DNA from: Bacteroidota bacterium
GTDB taxonomy: Bacteria > Bacteroidota > Bacteroidia > Chitinophagales > Chitinophagaceae
Length of the DNA stretch: 64,000 bases
Direction of reading: 5' to 3'
Assembly: GCA_020161435.1 (NCBI GenBank)
Contig: JAIUNV010000004.1
Span: forward strand, 62,001 to 126,000
In this document: positions 16,159-24,500 of the stretch, piece after piece
Layout of the letters: each line of letters begins with the position of its first letter
How positions within the stretch are numbered: the stretch's first letter is position 1
The notes under the pieces: model-generated
The model's input: only the letters and a program-made list of their open reading frames with translations
Database searches by the model: none
What the model was told of the DNA's origin: nothing
Position numbers and translations under genes: made by a program

Positions 16159-16476
16159 TTACTTTTTTACGTAATGCTGAAATGAAGTCCAGGCGCCACC
16201 GTTGTAGGTTTCTACACCTTGCCTGCGCAGCATGTTTTTGGCCATTCCGCTGCGGCTGCCACTTCTGCACACTGTAATGATGGGCTTTTTCTTTTTGCTT
16301 AATTCAGCCACTTTGCCAGAGAGTATTTGTAATGGTATATTGATGGATTGTTTGATGTGCCCCATCCTGTATTCTTCGGGCGTTCTTACATCAATGACGA
16401 TTGCGCCTGCTGCCACCAAAGCTGCAAAGTCAGGCCTTTCGCCGGCACCAAATATTTTCTTTAAAAACTTTATCAT
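16159..16476 (-). CDS. Single-domain rhodanese
   Basis: 105 residues: AIVIDVRTPEEYRMGHIKQS, then the active-site loop VCRSGSRSG with Cys70, the GlpE/PspE type. There is no signal peptide; a short basic and hydrophobic N-terminus (MIKFLKKIFG) may touch the membrane. It heads a tight run of six genes (rhodanese, two small membrane proteins, thioredoxin, rhodanese lipoprotein, porin), all on the minus strand with gaps under 12 bp or overlaps. A terminator lies 35 bp upstream, so this run may have its own promoter. Confidence 0.92.
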   Translation of the reverse strand: MIKFLKKIFGAGERPDFAALVAAGAIVIDVRTPEEYRMGHIKQSINIPLQILSGKVAELSKKKKPIITVCRSGSRSGMAKNMLRRQGVETYNGGAWTSFQHYVKK

Positions 16477-16510
16477 AGCAAGTAGACTAATTCAGGTTTG
16501 GTATTGTAAC

Positions 16511-16547
16511 AAAAGGCTTCCGTAATTTTTTCGATTGGAAGCCTTTT
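16511..16547 (-). terminator. Terminator after the peroxiredoxin gene
   Basis: An 11-bp perfect stem (AAAAGGCTTCC/GGAAGCCTTTT, 15-base loop) lies 23 bp after the peroxiredoxin stop on the minus strand. It separates the dioxygenase-peroxiredoxin unit from the rhodanese run. Confidence 0.75.
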
Positions 16548-16569
16548 GTTTTTTAAGTTTTCGTTGTGC

Positions 16570-17220
16570 TTACAACGACTTTTTGGCGAGGTAAAAATCA
16601 ACCATTTCGTAGTCGCTGTTTACACGGGCTTCGTAGTCAGCCAAATTTTTAGGTGGTGGTACTATCACTTTTTCACCGGGCTCCCAGTTGAGCGGAAGCG
16701 CCACTTTGTTCTTATCCGAAGTTTGCAATGCCAGCAATGATCGTTTTATCTCGTGCATATTGCGGCCTACACTTAGCGGATAATACATAATGAGGCGGAT
16801 GATTCCATTGGGGTCGATGAAGAAAACCGCCCTTACTGCAGCAGTTTCGCTTTCGTTTGGCTGTAGCATTCCGTATAATTTAGAAATGCTCATGTCTAAA
16901 TCGGCAATGATGGGAAACTTAAAATAGACGCCTGTGTTTCTTTTTACATTATCAACCCATGCAATATGCGAGTGAATGCTATCAATACTCAGCCCTAACA
17001 GTTTTGTATTGTGCTCTGCAAAAAAGCCATCCATTTCTTGTGCAAAGCCACTCATTTCTGTAGTACACACCGGTGTAAAGTCGGCAGGGTGCGAAAAGAA
17101 AATGATCCAGCTGTCTTTGTTATATTCCGATAACTTCAACGGTCCTGTTGTAGTTGTCGTCATAAAATCGGGAGCCTTGTCGCCTATGCGGGGCATGCTG
17201 TATACTTGTTGATTATCCAT
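16570..17220 (-). CDS. 1-Cys peroxiredoxin (Prx6 type)
   Basis: 216 residues. The peroxidatic Cys is Cys52 in HPADFTPVCTTE, preceded by the usual PRIGDKAPDF start. No other Cys occurs in the protein, so it must use an external thiol for resolution, as 1-Cys Prx6-type enzymes do. The C-terminal domain (LNWEPGEKVIVPPPK) is typical of that subfamily. It reduces peroxides; beside a persulfide dioxygenase it could also act on sulfur oxidants, which is inference. It starts 28 bp after the upstream gene and ends at a terminator. Confidence 0.93.
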   Translation of the reverse strand: MDNQQVYSMPRIGDKAPDFMTTTTTGPLKLSEYNKDSWIIFFSHPADFTPVCTTEMSGFAQEMDGFFAEHNTKLLGLSIDSIHSHIAWVDNVKRNTGVYFKFPIIADLDMSISKLYGMLQPNESETAAVRAVFFIDPNGIIRLIMYYPLSVGRNMHEIKRSLLALQTSDKNKVALPLNWEPGEKVIVPPPKNLADYEARVNSDYEMVDFYLAKKSL

Positions 17221-17248
17221 GGTTTAATATTTACCTTGTTGATGGAAA

Positions 17249-18664
17249 TTACAGCAGTGTGCTTGGGCACACGTAAGCTGAAAATTCGAATTTGCCGGTG
17301 GCTTTAATTGCTTCCAATCCACTTTCTACGTTGATGAGATTGTCGTAACCCCGTGCACGGAGGATAGAAGCAAAAATCATAGAGCGGTAGCCGCCAGCAC
17401 AATGGAGATAGTAGGTTTTATTCTTGTCTACCATCAGCATACTGTCGTTGATGTAGTCGAGTGGGGCATTTTCAGCACCAATAATATGTTCACTCTGGTA
17501 TTCGCTGGCTTTGCGTACATCCAAAATGTTTACAGGGCCTTCGGCTACAATTGCCGCAAGTTCTTCTGCAGTAATGTCTTTGATTTGATCACATTCTTTA
17601 CCTGCTGCTTTCCATGCTTCAAATCCGCCTTCGAGGTAGCCAATGGTAAAGTCGTATCCCACACGTGCCAGTCTGGTGATGACTTCTTCTTCACGGCCTT
17701 TGTCGGTAATCAGCAATATTTCTTGTTTGATGTCAGGAATCATGGCACCAACCCAAGGGGCAAAGTTGCCATCAATACCTATGTTGATAGAATTGGGCAC
17801 AAAGCCTTTTGCAAATACTTGCTGATCTCTTGTGTCGAGCAGCAAAGCACCTGTTTCGTTGGCTGCTGCTTCAAATGCTGCAGGGCTAAGGGCGTGTTGT
17901 CCACGCTCCAGCACAGCATCAATACTGTCATACCCTTGAATGTTCATCATTACATTCAGCGGGAAGTAAGCAGGTGGCGGCATTAGGCCATCAGTTACTG
18001 CTTTTATAAATTCTTCACGGGTCATGGGCTGCAATGCGTAGTTCGTTGCTTTTTGATGACCGAGTGTGTCCGTAGTTTCTTTGCTCATGTTTTTGCCGCA
18101 GGCACTACCCGCACCATGTGCAGGATATACAATGATATCATCAGCCAAAGGCAGAATTTTATTGCGCAAAGAATCGTACAGATGCGAAGCCAGTTTGTCT
18201 TGCGTCAGATCGGCTACTACTTTTTGTGCCAGATCGGGGCGGCCAACATCGCCAATAAACAATGTGTCGCCGGTGAAAATGCCTACGTCTTTTCCGTGTT
18301 CATCGGTCAGCAAGAAGCAGCTGCTTTCCATAGTATGGCCGGGTGTATGCAATACGGTAAACGTGAGTTTGCCTACTTGAAACTGCTGACCATCGGTAGC
18401 CGTGATTGCATCAAAGCCGGGCTTGGCTGTGGGGCCGTAAATAATGGAGGCACCGGTTTTTTGACTCAGGTCTATGTGGCCGCTTACAAAGTCGGCATGA
18501 AAATGGGTTTCGAAAACGAACTTGATTTTGGCACCATCTTTTTCGGCACGGTCTATATAAGGCTGTACTTCACGTAGCGGGTCTATTACCACAGCTTCGC
18601 CTTCGCTTTCAATATAGTAGGCTCCTTGTGCCAGGCAGCCGGTGTAAATCTGTTCAATTTTCAT
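17249..18664 (-). CDS. Persulfide dioxygenase-rhodanese fusion (MBL fold plus two rhodanese domains)
   Basis: 471 residues from ATG 18664. Residues 1-240 form an ETHE1-like metallo-beta-lactamase domain: THFHADFVSGH (His54, His56, Asp58), HTPGHT and FTGDTLFIGDVGRPDL. The usual DH of the HxHxDH motif is DF, which fits a single-iron persulfide dioxygenase because its iron uses two His and one Asp. Residues ~265-350 are a rhodanese domain with Asp instead of the catalytic Cys (LLITDKGREE). Residues ~370-460 are an active rhodanese (YLHCAGGYRS). The enzyme should turn persulfide into sulfite and thiosulfate. It is first in a two-gene operon behind a Crp-like operator. Confidence 0.9.
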   Translation of the reverse strand: MKIEQIYTGCLAQGAYYIESEGEAVVIDPLREVQPYIDRAEKDGAKIKFVFETHFHADFVSGHIDLSQKTGASIIYGPTAKPGFDAITATDGQQFQVGKLTFTVLHTPGHTMESSCFLLTDEHGKDVGIFTGDTLFIGDVGRPDLAQKVVADLTQDKLASHLYDSLRNKILPLADDIIVYPAHGAGSACGKNMSKETTDTLGHQKATNYALQPMTREEFIKAVTDGLMPPPAYFPLNVMMNIQGYDSIDAVLERGQHALSPAAFEAAANETGALLLDTRDQQVFAKGFVPNSINIGIDGNFAPWVGAMIPDIKQEILLITDKGREEEVITRLARVGYDFTIGYLEGGFEAWKAAGKECDQIKDITAEELAAIVAEGPVNILDVRKASEYQSEHIIGAENAPLDYINDSMLMVDKNKTYYLHCAGGYRSMIFASILRARGYDNLINVESGLEAIKATGKFEFSAYVCPSTLL

Positions 18665-18691
18665 GATGACATTTTTTTGAGGTTGATTTGT

Positions 18692-18699
18692 CAAAATTG
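18692..18699 (-). promoter_or_regulatory. Candidate -7 element of the dioxygenase operon
   Basis: Read on the minus strand, CAATTTTG matches TAnnTTTG at all but the first base. It would put the transcript start near 18686, about 22 bp before the ATG. The centre of the palindrome at 18720-18737 would then lie near -42, the position of a class II Crp-type activator site. Spacing argument only. Confidence 0.35.
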
Positions 18700-18719
18700 A
18701 AGGTTCGGCAAGGCTGATA

Positions 18720-18737
18720 CAGTGACTTATATCACTG
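18720..18737. promoter_or_regulatory. Perfect palindromic Crp/Fnr-type operator
   Basis: CAGTGA-N6-TCACTG is an 18-bp perfect inverted repeat with an AT-rich spacer (CTTATA). Its core GTGA-N6-TCAC equals the core of the E. coli Crp site. It lies 56 bp before the dioxygenase start codon and in the gap between that gene and the Crp/Fnr regulator gene, which makes autologous control likely. Confidence 0.65.
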
Positions 18738-18795
18738 GTAAAAATCTGTTAGCAAAGCATTTGGTTTTTATTGAACTAAAATGGGGTTTGCACAT

Positions 18796-18819
18796 AAAAA
18801 AACACCGCATGGGCGGTGT
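18796..18819 (-). terminator. Terminator of the Crp/Fnr gene
   Basis: A 7-bp stem (ACACCGC/GCGGTGT, 4-base loop) followed on the minus strand by six T. It lies 43 bp after the regulator's stop. Confidence 0.75.
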
Positions 18820-18861
18820 GTTGAATAATAATAAGCTATCGGTGTTTAGCTTAAGAACAAC

Positions 18862-19497
18862 TTATAAATCCAATATTTCTATGTTGTACCTGTTCAGTTT
18901 TACTTTGCCTCGTTCGGCCATTTTTTTCAATAGCCGCGAAATCACTTCTCTACTAGAGTTGAGCTCTTGTGCAATTTCCTGATGGGTAATGGGAATGATT
19001 TTACTGCCCAGCGTTTTATAATGTCGTTTCAGGTAAAACTCCAGTCGCTCATCCATATTGCGAAAGGCAACGCTATCGAGTGTTTGCAGCAATTCTTCAA
19101 ACCTGTCGCGGTAGGTTTTTACCACAAAATGATACCAGCTTTTGTACTGGTTCATCCAGGCATCCATTTTTTCCAGCGGCACCATGATGATTTCGCTGTC
19201 TTGCACCGTTTTGGCAGCAATATTGCTGGTCTCCTGGCCTACCATGCAAGTCATGCTGAGGGCACAGCCATCTCCTGGCTTCAGGTAATACATAAAAAAT
19301 TCGTTGCCTTCGCCATCTTCGCGGTACACTTTCACCAGCCCATCAAGCACCAGCATGGTGCTGCGGATAAACTGGCCGGGGCGTATCAGCTCTGTACCTG
19401 CCGGAATCTGCCTGAATTTGGCATCCAACTCCATTTGCTCCGTCAGTGCTGTTTCAAACCCCGGAAATTTCTTTTGAATACTTTCTGCAAAAACCAT
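18862..19497 (-). CDS. Crp/Fnr family transcriptional regulator
   Basis: 211 residues from ATG 19497; in-frame residues further upstream overlap the neighbouring gene's end and lack family similarity. Residues ~20-130 form a cyclic-nucleotide-binding-type jelly roll (PAGTELIRPGQF, LDGLVKVYRE, YLKPGDGCALSMTCM). The C-terminal winged helix has the recognition region ITHQEIAQELNSSREVISRLLKKM. Cys residues occur only in the CALSMTCM segment, so an FNR-type iron-sulfur cluster is unlikely; the effector is not known. The location at the head of the sulfur island and the palindrome downstream suggest it controls sulfide oxidation. Confidence 0.9.
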   Translation of the reverse strand: MVFAESIQKKFPGFETALTEQMELDAKFRQIPAGTELIRPGQFIRSTMLVLDGLVKVYREDGEGNEFFMYYLKPGDGCALSMTCMVGQETSNIAAKTVQDSEIIMVPLEKMDAWMNQYKSWYHFVVKTYRDRFEELLQTLDSVAFRNMDERLEFYLKRHYKTLGSKIIPITHQEIAQELNSSREVISRLLKKMAERGKVKLNRYNIEILDL

Positions 19498-19538
19498 GAT
19501 GTTACAATTGAGTGTGGGCCAAAAATGGCCGGTTGAAT

Positions 19539-21317
19539 TTATGAGGAGGCTAATGTACTTTGTTTTTTGCGTTCGCCTATTTGCTGTCGCCACATGGCGT
19601 AGTACAAGCCTTTTTCATTCAACAGTTCTTCGTGTGAGCCGGTTTCTACAATTTCACCTTGCTCCAGCACAAAAATTCTGTCGGCATGCATAATGGTGCT
19701 CAGGCGGTGTGCAATCAAAATGGTGATTTGATTACCCGTGCTGCTGATGTCTTTAATGGTATTGGTAATTTCTTCTTCGGTAATAGAATCGAGGGCAGAA
19801 GTGGCTTCATCAAAAATGAGTAGTTGTGGTTTGCGCAGCAATGCACGGGCTATGCTAAGGCGTTGTTTTTCGCCACCACTTATTTTAATGCCGCCTTCAC
19901 CAATAATGCTGTGAATGCCATTGTCGGCCTTGGCCAGAATGCTGTGGCTGGCGCTTTGCTGCAAGGCTTTCAGCATATCCTCATCGCTGGCGCTGGGCGA
20001 TACAAACTGGAGGTTTTCTTTTATACTGCCGGCAAACAATTGGGTGTCTTGCGTTACAAAACCTATCTGGGTGCGCAGTTCATCAAAGTCAATCTGGTCG
20101 CCTTCTACATTGTTGTATAAAATATGGCCTTGCTCGGGTCGGTACAAACCCACCAGCAGTTTTACCAATGTAGATTTACCTGAGCCGCTCGGGCCTACAA
20201 AGGCAATGGTTTCGCCCTTGCCTGCCGTAAAACTAATGCCCTGCAATGCATGCTGTGCAGCAGTATTGTGTTTGAAAAAAACGTTGCGGTATTCCAGCTT
20301 TTCAATAGCGCCCAAATGCTGTGGTGCAGCGGGTTGGGGTTCTGGTTGTTTCTGCATCAGGTTATGAAAATTTTGCAAGCTGGCTTCTGCTTCGCGGTAG
20401 GCAATAATAATGTTGCCGATTTCTTGCAACGGACCAAATATGAAGAAGCTGTAAAACGTAAGGGTAAGTACTTCGCCGGGTTGCAGTTTGTTGTTGAACA
20501 CCAAAAACAACAGGGTAAACATGATGACCTGCCGCAGAAAATTCACAAACGTACCTTGTATAAAACTCAGCATCCGAATGCTTTTTACTTTGCGCAGCTC
20601 CAGCCCCAATATTTTGTAAGTGTTTTTATTGAGGCGTTGTATTTCCTGATCGGTAAGGCCAAGGCTTTTTACCAGTTCAATATTGCGCAGGCTTTCGGTG
20701 GTACTGCCTGCCAATGAGGTGGTTTCTTTTACAATGTTTTTTTGAATGCTTTTGATGCGTTTGCTGAGGGCACTGGTAAGCCAGCTCAGCAGCAGCACAC
20801 CTACCAGGTACACGGGTACAATGCTCCAGTGTTTGTTAAACGCAAATACTGAAACAAAAACAATACCCACCAATATGCCAAACACCACATTGATGGCCAG
20901 GCTGATAAACTTTTCCGTATCGGTTCGCACCTTGGTGAGGATGCTGAGGGTTTCGCCACTGCGTTGGTCTTCAAACTCCTGAAAGGGCAGGCGCATGCTG
21001 TGTCGCAGGCCTTCGGTAAAAATGCTGGCGCCAAACTTTTGAATCACCACGCTGCTGAAATAATCCTGAAAGGCTTTGGCAATGCGGCTTACCATGGCCA
21101 CACCAATGAGTATGCCGAGGTAGCCCATTACGCCTTTAAAAAACTCCGCCGACTTGCCGGCATTTCTAAAGCTTTCGGCTTTGATGATGTATTCATCAAA
21201 CAGCTTACCAAAAAACAAGGGGTCGAGCAGCGAAAAAGTTTGATTGACTGCCGCCAGCAGCAGCGATATAAATACCATGCCTCTGTAGGGGCGCAGGTAG
21301 TGCCAGAGTATTTTCAT
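19539..21317 (-). CDS. ABC transporter, fused permease and ATPase (exporter type)
   Basis: 592 residues. Residues ~1-320 form the six-helix type IV exporter permease. The ATPase has Walker A GPSGSGKST (~374-382), Q-loop IGFVTQDTQ, signature ISGGEKQR (~476), Walker B LLIFDEATSALD (~497) and switch His in IAHRLST. A half-transporter of this form works as a dimer; lipids, peptides or drugs are possible cargo and cannot be separated by sequence. It ends 41 bp before the Crp/Fnr start and lies about 80 bp after the DUF4350 gene. Confidence 0.93.
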   Translation of the reverse strand: MKILWHYLRPYRGMVFISLLLAAVNQTFSLLDPLFFGKLFDEYIIKAESFRNAGKSAEFFKGVMGYLGILIGVAMVSRIAKAFQDYFSSVVIQKFGASIFTEGLRHSMRLPFQEFEDQRSGETLSILTKVRTDTEKFISLAINVVFGILVGIVFVSVFAFNKHWSIVPVYLVGVLLLSWLTSALSKRIKSIQKNIVKETTSLAGSTTESLRNIELVKSLGLTDQEIQRLNKNTYKILGLELRKVKSIRMLSFIQGTFVNFLRQVIMFTLLFLVFNNKLQPGEVLTLTFYSFFIFGPLQEIGNIIIAYREAEASLQNFHNLMQKQPEPQPAAPQHLGAIEKLEYRNVFFKHNTAAQHALQGISFTAGKGETIAFVGPSGSGKSTLVKLLVGLYRPEQGHILYNNVEGDQIDFDELRTQIGFVTQDTQLFAGSIKENLQFVSPSASDEDMLKALQQSASHSILAKADNGIHSIIGEGGIKISGGEKQRLSIARALLRKPQLLIFDEATSALDSITEEEITNTIKDISSTGNQITILIAHRLSTIMHADRIFVLEQGEIVETGSHEELLNEKGLYYAMWRQQIGERKKQSTLASS

Positions 21318-21398
21318 GAAAAGGAGCTTCTAAATATTGTGCAGTATTGCTGGTACAATGTATCAATTATAGTGCAAGGGATGAACTGCGCCGAAATG

Positions 21399-22649
21399 TC
21401 ATTGTTGTTGGCGATGTGTTTTCTTGCGGTTCATTACATCTGCTATCAGCTGGTGCAGTTGCAGCAGGTCGGTGGCGGTAAAGTCGTTGCTCTGTTGAGC
21501 CTTGCGTATCAGGCGGGTAGTTTCGGTAGCCTCGGCTATGGGCATGCCTGTTTTTTGATGCAGAATATAGGCCCATTCATTTTGCATAGCCAGTGGAGGC
21601 ATGTAGTAATTGCTGCGCAAATAATCGGTAAAATGAGTTGCCATTTTCCGGCCCACATTGGCATGGTCTTGCCGGTTGAAGTACAGCTGTGCAATGGTTT
21701 GTATAAACGATACCGTGGTATTGGTATTGGGGCTCACAACAGGAATCATTTTTTGCTTGCGGCGCAAATTGCTGAGTACCCAAATGGCGGCCAACACCAG
21801 CAATATCCAAAACGACCAACGTAGCGGCGGTATAGCCATCAGTGCCTGAAACACAGAATAATCCTCGGGTTGACGGTTTATGTTGCGCTGAAAAAACAAG
21901 TCGCGATGGATAAGATTAGGGTAGGCGGGCAGGTAAGAAAGCAGGGCTTTGAAATAGCCGAAATTTTGCTGTGATAGCAAAAAGTAATTGCTGAGGGCAC
22001 GGGCATTGGTGGCCAAAATAAGCTGCCCTTCGCCCACAGTGTAGCGGGCTATGTGGGGTTGGCCGCCATTGTTTCGGCCCAGCCATTGCAAGCTATCGGT
22101 AGCGGTGCTATCTACAGTAAGCCTTGCCATGAGTGGATAATAATAATATTGGTATGACAGCATGGCATGAGCACTGCTGTCGGCAATGCTCACTTTGGTG
22201 TCGAGCATTTGCAAACGCAAAAACCGGGAGAGGTTTTCGGCTTCGTCTATCAGTTTGCAATGGAATTGCTTCTCAAAAGCCTCGCTTAATTCGTCTGTCA
22301 CCACCAGCAGGGTGTTTCCACGGGCTACAAACCGCTGCATGTCGGCAGCTTCCTTATCAAAGGCCCTCACCGTGGGGGCAATAATCACATATACATGATT
22401 GCTTGTTTCCGACTGGTCTAAAAAATCATCGTACCACTGATTGAATGGTTTTGATACTGCTTCTATGCGGCTGGTACCAAAAATGGTATCCATCATAAAG
22501 CTGGCCACGTGGCCGCCAAAAGGTTTTTTATCTGCCGCACCCAGTGTGTAGCGTTCATCTACAAACCGGCCACTGGGCTTGTTGCTGCAACTGTACAGCA
22601 GCAGTATTAAACCCGCCAGCAAAACTGAAAAGCGCTTCGTTACAGCCAT
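21399..22649 (-). CDS. DUF4350 domain lipoprotein-like membrane protein
   Basis: 416 residues from ATG 22649, which overlaps the upstream gene's stop by 10 bp; further upstream residues read as frame extension. The N-terminal signal ends in LLLYSC, a possible lipobox. A DUF4350-type region (GTSRIEAVSKPFNQWYDDFL, TLLVVTDELSEAF) is followed by a membrane helix near residue 270 (WSFWILLVLAAIWVLSNLRR) and a helical cytoplasmic tail. In many genomes this family lies beside DUF4129, SpoIIM, RDD, MoxR and DUF58 genes. The function is unknown. Confidence 0.8.
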   Translation of the reverse strand: MAVTKRFSVLLAGLILLLYSCSNKPSGRFVDERYTLGAADKKPFGGHVASFMMDTIFGTSRIEAVSKPFNQWYDDFLDQSETSNHVYVIIAPTVRAFDKEAADMQRFVARGNTLLVVTDELSEAFEKQFHCKLIDEAENLSRFLRLQMLDTKVSIADSSAHAMLSYQYYYYPLMARLTVDSTATDSLQWLGRNNGGQPHIARYTVGEGQLILATNARALSNYFLLSQQNFGYFKALLSYLPAYPNLIHRDLFFQRNINRQPEDYSVFQALMAIPPLRWSFWILLVLAAIWVLSNLRRKQKMIPVVSPNTNTTVSFIQTIAQLYFNRQDHANVGRKMATHFTDYLRSNYYMPPLAMQNEWAYILHQKTGMPIAEATETTRLIRKAQQSNDFTATDLLQLHQLIADVMNRKKTHRQQQ

Positions 22650-23422
22650 CTTGCCTCCAGTTGTTTGTGTGTTTGCAAAATGCGGTTGAACTGTTGTTCG
22701 CTGGGGGTAAACTCTCCGTACCACACATATTCAAATTGCAGCATCATGGTGGCCAGCAATTCTTTGAGTTCGGGCTGTTGTATTTCGGCCAGGTATTGCT
22801 GGTTGGTTTTGCGGGCTATGCGTTGTATCAGGCCTTGCTCATCCAGCCGGGCCAGTGCATCAATAAATAAATAACGTACAGCCGAGCGGTAGTCTTTTTG
22901 CTGAATGGCCTGTGCTGCTAAAGCAGCTGCACCTTGCACCATCAGTGGGTCTTCGGGTACATTTTTTTGGTCGGCAGCTTTCTTTTTATCAAATGGCTTA
23001 AATATGCCTGCGTGGTCTGTCCATAATTTATAGAGCAAAAACAACAGGCCTACAATGCTGAGCACCCACAGCAAAGGACGTATCCATTCCAGCGACAATT
23101 CTCTGCCATCGTCTGCTACTTTTTTGTCTTCGGGTTCCAGTTTTTGGTGGCGCAGCAAACTGTCAATATATGCCATGTATTCATAGTCGGGCTGCTGCCG
23201 CAATTGTCGCAGGTCTTCTTTGCCAAACACCAAGTCGGCAGGTGCAGAGAGGCTGGGCTCGTCTTCCGAAGTTTCGTAGGTGTTGGTAAAAACAGTATCC
23301 TCAGCTACATACTCTTCAACCATGCCCGTATCTACCTCTGTGGGCGGGGCTACCTGAGCAGTGCTGTTGTAAAACAGCAGCATCAATACACATGCGATAC
23401 AAACGCTGATTATTCGGGCCAT
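22640..23422 (-). CDS. DUF4129-like membrane protein
   Basis: 260 residues from ATG 23422, which overlaps the SpoIIM gene's stop by 13 bp. Signal peptide (IISVCIACVLMLLFYNSTAQ), an acidic exported part, one membrane helix around residue 125 (LLWVLSIVGLLFLLYKLW), then a cytoplasmic C-terminal domain with the DUF4129 pattern (DYRSAVRYLFIDALARLDEQG ... YVWYGEFTPSEQQF, quoted in parts). It belongs to a conserved membrane group with SpoIIM, DUF4350 and RDD proteins; the function is unknown. Confidence 0.8.
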   Translation of the reverse strand: MARIISVCIACVLMLLFYNSTAQVAPPTEVDTGMVEEYVAEDTVFTNTYETSEDEPSLSAPADLVFGKEDLRQLRQQPDYEYMAYIDSLLRHQKLEPEDKKVADDGRELSLEWIRPLLWVLSIVGLLFLLYKLWTDHAGIFKPFDKKKAADQKNVPEDPLMVQGAAALAAQAIQQKDYRSAVRYLFIDALARLDEQGLIQRIARKTNQQYLAEIQQPELKELLATMMLQFEYVWYGEFTPSEQQFNRILQTHKQLEARWL

Positions 23423-24435
23423 TGCAGCGTTTGAGTTTTGGGTGTAGATGCAGCTGCAGCTTTTTGGTGCTTTTTGCCCACCTGAATAGGGTGCCACACA
23501 AAGTACCATGCAACAAGTGCTACAGATGCCGCTAATATGCCAATGCCTGCCCACAGCGGCATGCCGCCAGCTTTTTGATTGCTAAAGGTGTTGCTCATGA
23601 GGTAAGTAACATAGCTTTCGAGCAGCGCTGCTACCAGTAAAAACGGAATTAATGCCAGTGCAATTTTTAATGCATCTTTTACCCCTTTTTTAAAAGATTG
23701 AAAGCGGCTGTAGGTGCCCGGAAAAAGGATACTGCTGCCAACAATAAGGCCTGCAGCACCAGAAATAATAATGCTCGAAATTTCGATGGTGCCATGAATC
23801 CAAATCACCATGATGCTTTTCCAGCCGAGGCCTTGAGCAAAAAAGAGGTATTCAAATGAGCCCACCAGCAAACCATTTTTAAAAAGAATGTACAAGCTGC
23901 CAATGCCAAAGAAAATACCAAACACAACGGTACGCAGTGCCACCTGAATGTTATTGAACGCAATGCGTATGAACATCGTGAATTTGTCTTCATCGCGGTA
24001 CACACCAAAGGGGTCGCCTTTGGCAATGTTTTCCTGCGTCATTTGTACGTAGTCTTCACCCAAAATGGCTTTTACAAAAAAGTCGTCTTGCGAAGAAGAA
24101 ACGATAGCCATGAGTACACACAGCATAAAAAAAATAAACGTAAATAAAAACACACCATGGTGCCTGCGAATGAGCAGCGGAAGTTCGGTGGTCCAAAACG
24201 TTATGAGCCGGGTAAATTTCTCTTTCTTGTTCTGGTAAATGTTTTGGTAAATACCTACGGCAATGCTGTTAATCCACCGGGTTACTTTGCTCTGTGGGTA
24301 AAAGGTTCGGCTGTAAGCCAAATCGTCCAGCAGGGTAATAAACCGTTCGGCTTGTTCATCCGGATCGGTGGTTTGCTCCTGCTGATAGCGAATCCATTTA
24401 TCTCTGTTGCGCTTTATAAAAAGTGCTTCCCTCAT
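23410..24435 (-). CDS. Stage II sporulation protein M (SpoIIM) family membrane protein
   Basis: 341 residues. A cytoplasmic N-terminus (about 1-105, EALFIKRNRDKW) is followed by the SpoIIM/DUF95 membrane domain with five or more helices; FMLCVLMAIVSSS, NNIQVALRTVVFGIFFGIG and WIHGTIEISSIIISGAAGL are typical. Members in non-sporulating bacteria lie with RDD, DUF4129 and MoxR genes. First gene of the minus-strand run; it is divergent from the RDD gene with only 65 bp between starts. Confidence 0.9.
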   Translation of the reverse strand: MREALFIKRNRDKWIRYQQEQTTDPDEQAERFITLLDDLAYSRTFYPQSKVTRWINSIAVGIYQNIYQNKKEKFTRLITFWTTELPLLIRRHHGVFLFTFIFFMLCVLMAIVSSSQDDFFVKAILGEDYVQMTQENIAKGDPFGVYRDEDKFTMFIRIAFNNIQVALRTVVFGIFFGIGSLYILFKNGLLVGSFEYLFFAQGLGWKSIMVIWIHGTIEISSIIISGAAGLIVGSSILFPGTYSRFQSFKKGVKDALKIALALIPFLLVAALLESYVTYLMSNTFSNQKAGGMPLWAGIGILAASVALVAWYFVWHPIQVGKKHQKAAAASTPKTQTLQWPE

Positions 24436-24500
24436 GTAATTTTTTAAACGATGTCAAATTAATGCAATCGTCGCATTCAGAATGCGGTTAATTTGCTTTC

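Noticed and set aside
19508..19530. GGCCA-AAAA-TGGCC hairpin between the ABC exporter and the Crp/Fnr gene as a terminator
   Set aside because: The stem is only 5 bp and no T-run follows on the minus strand.
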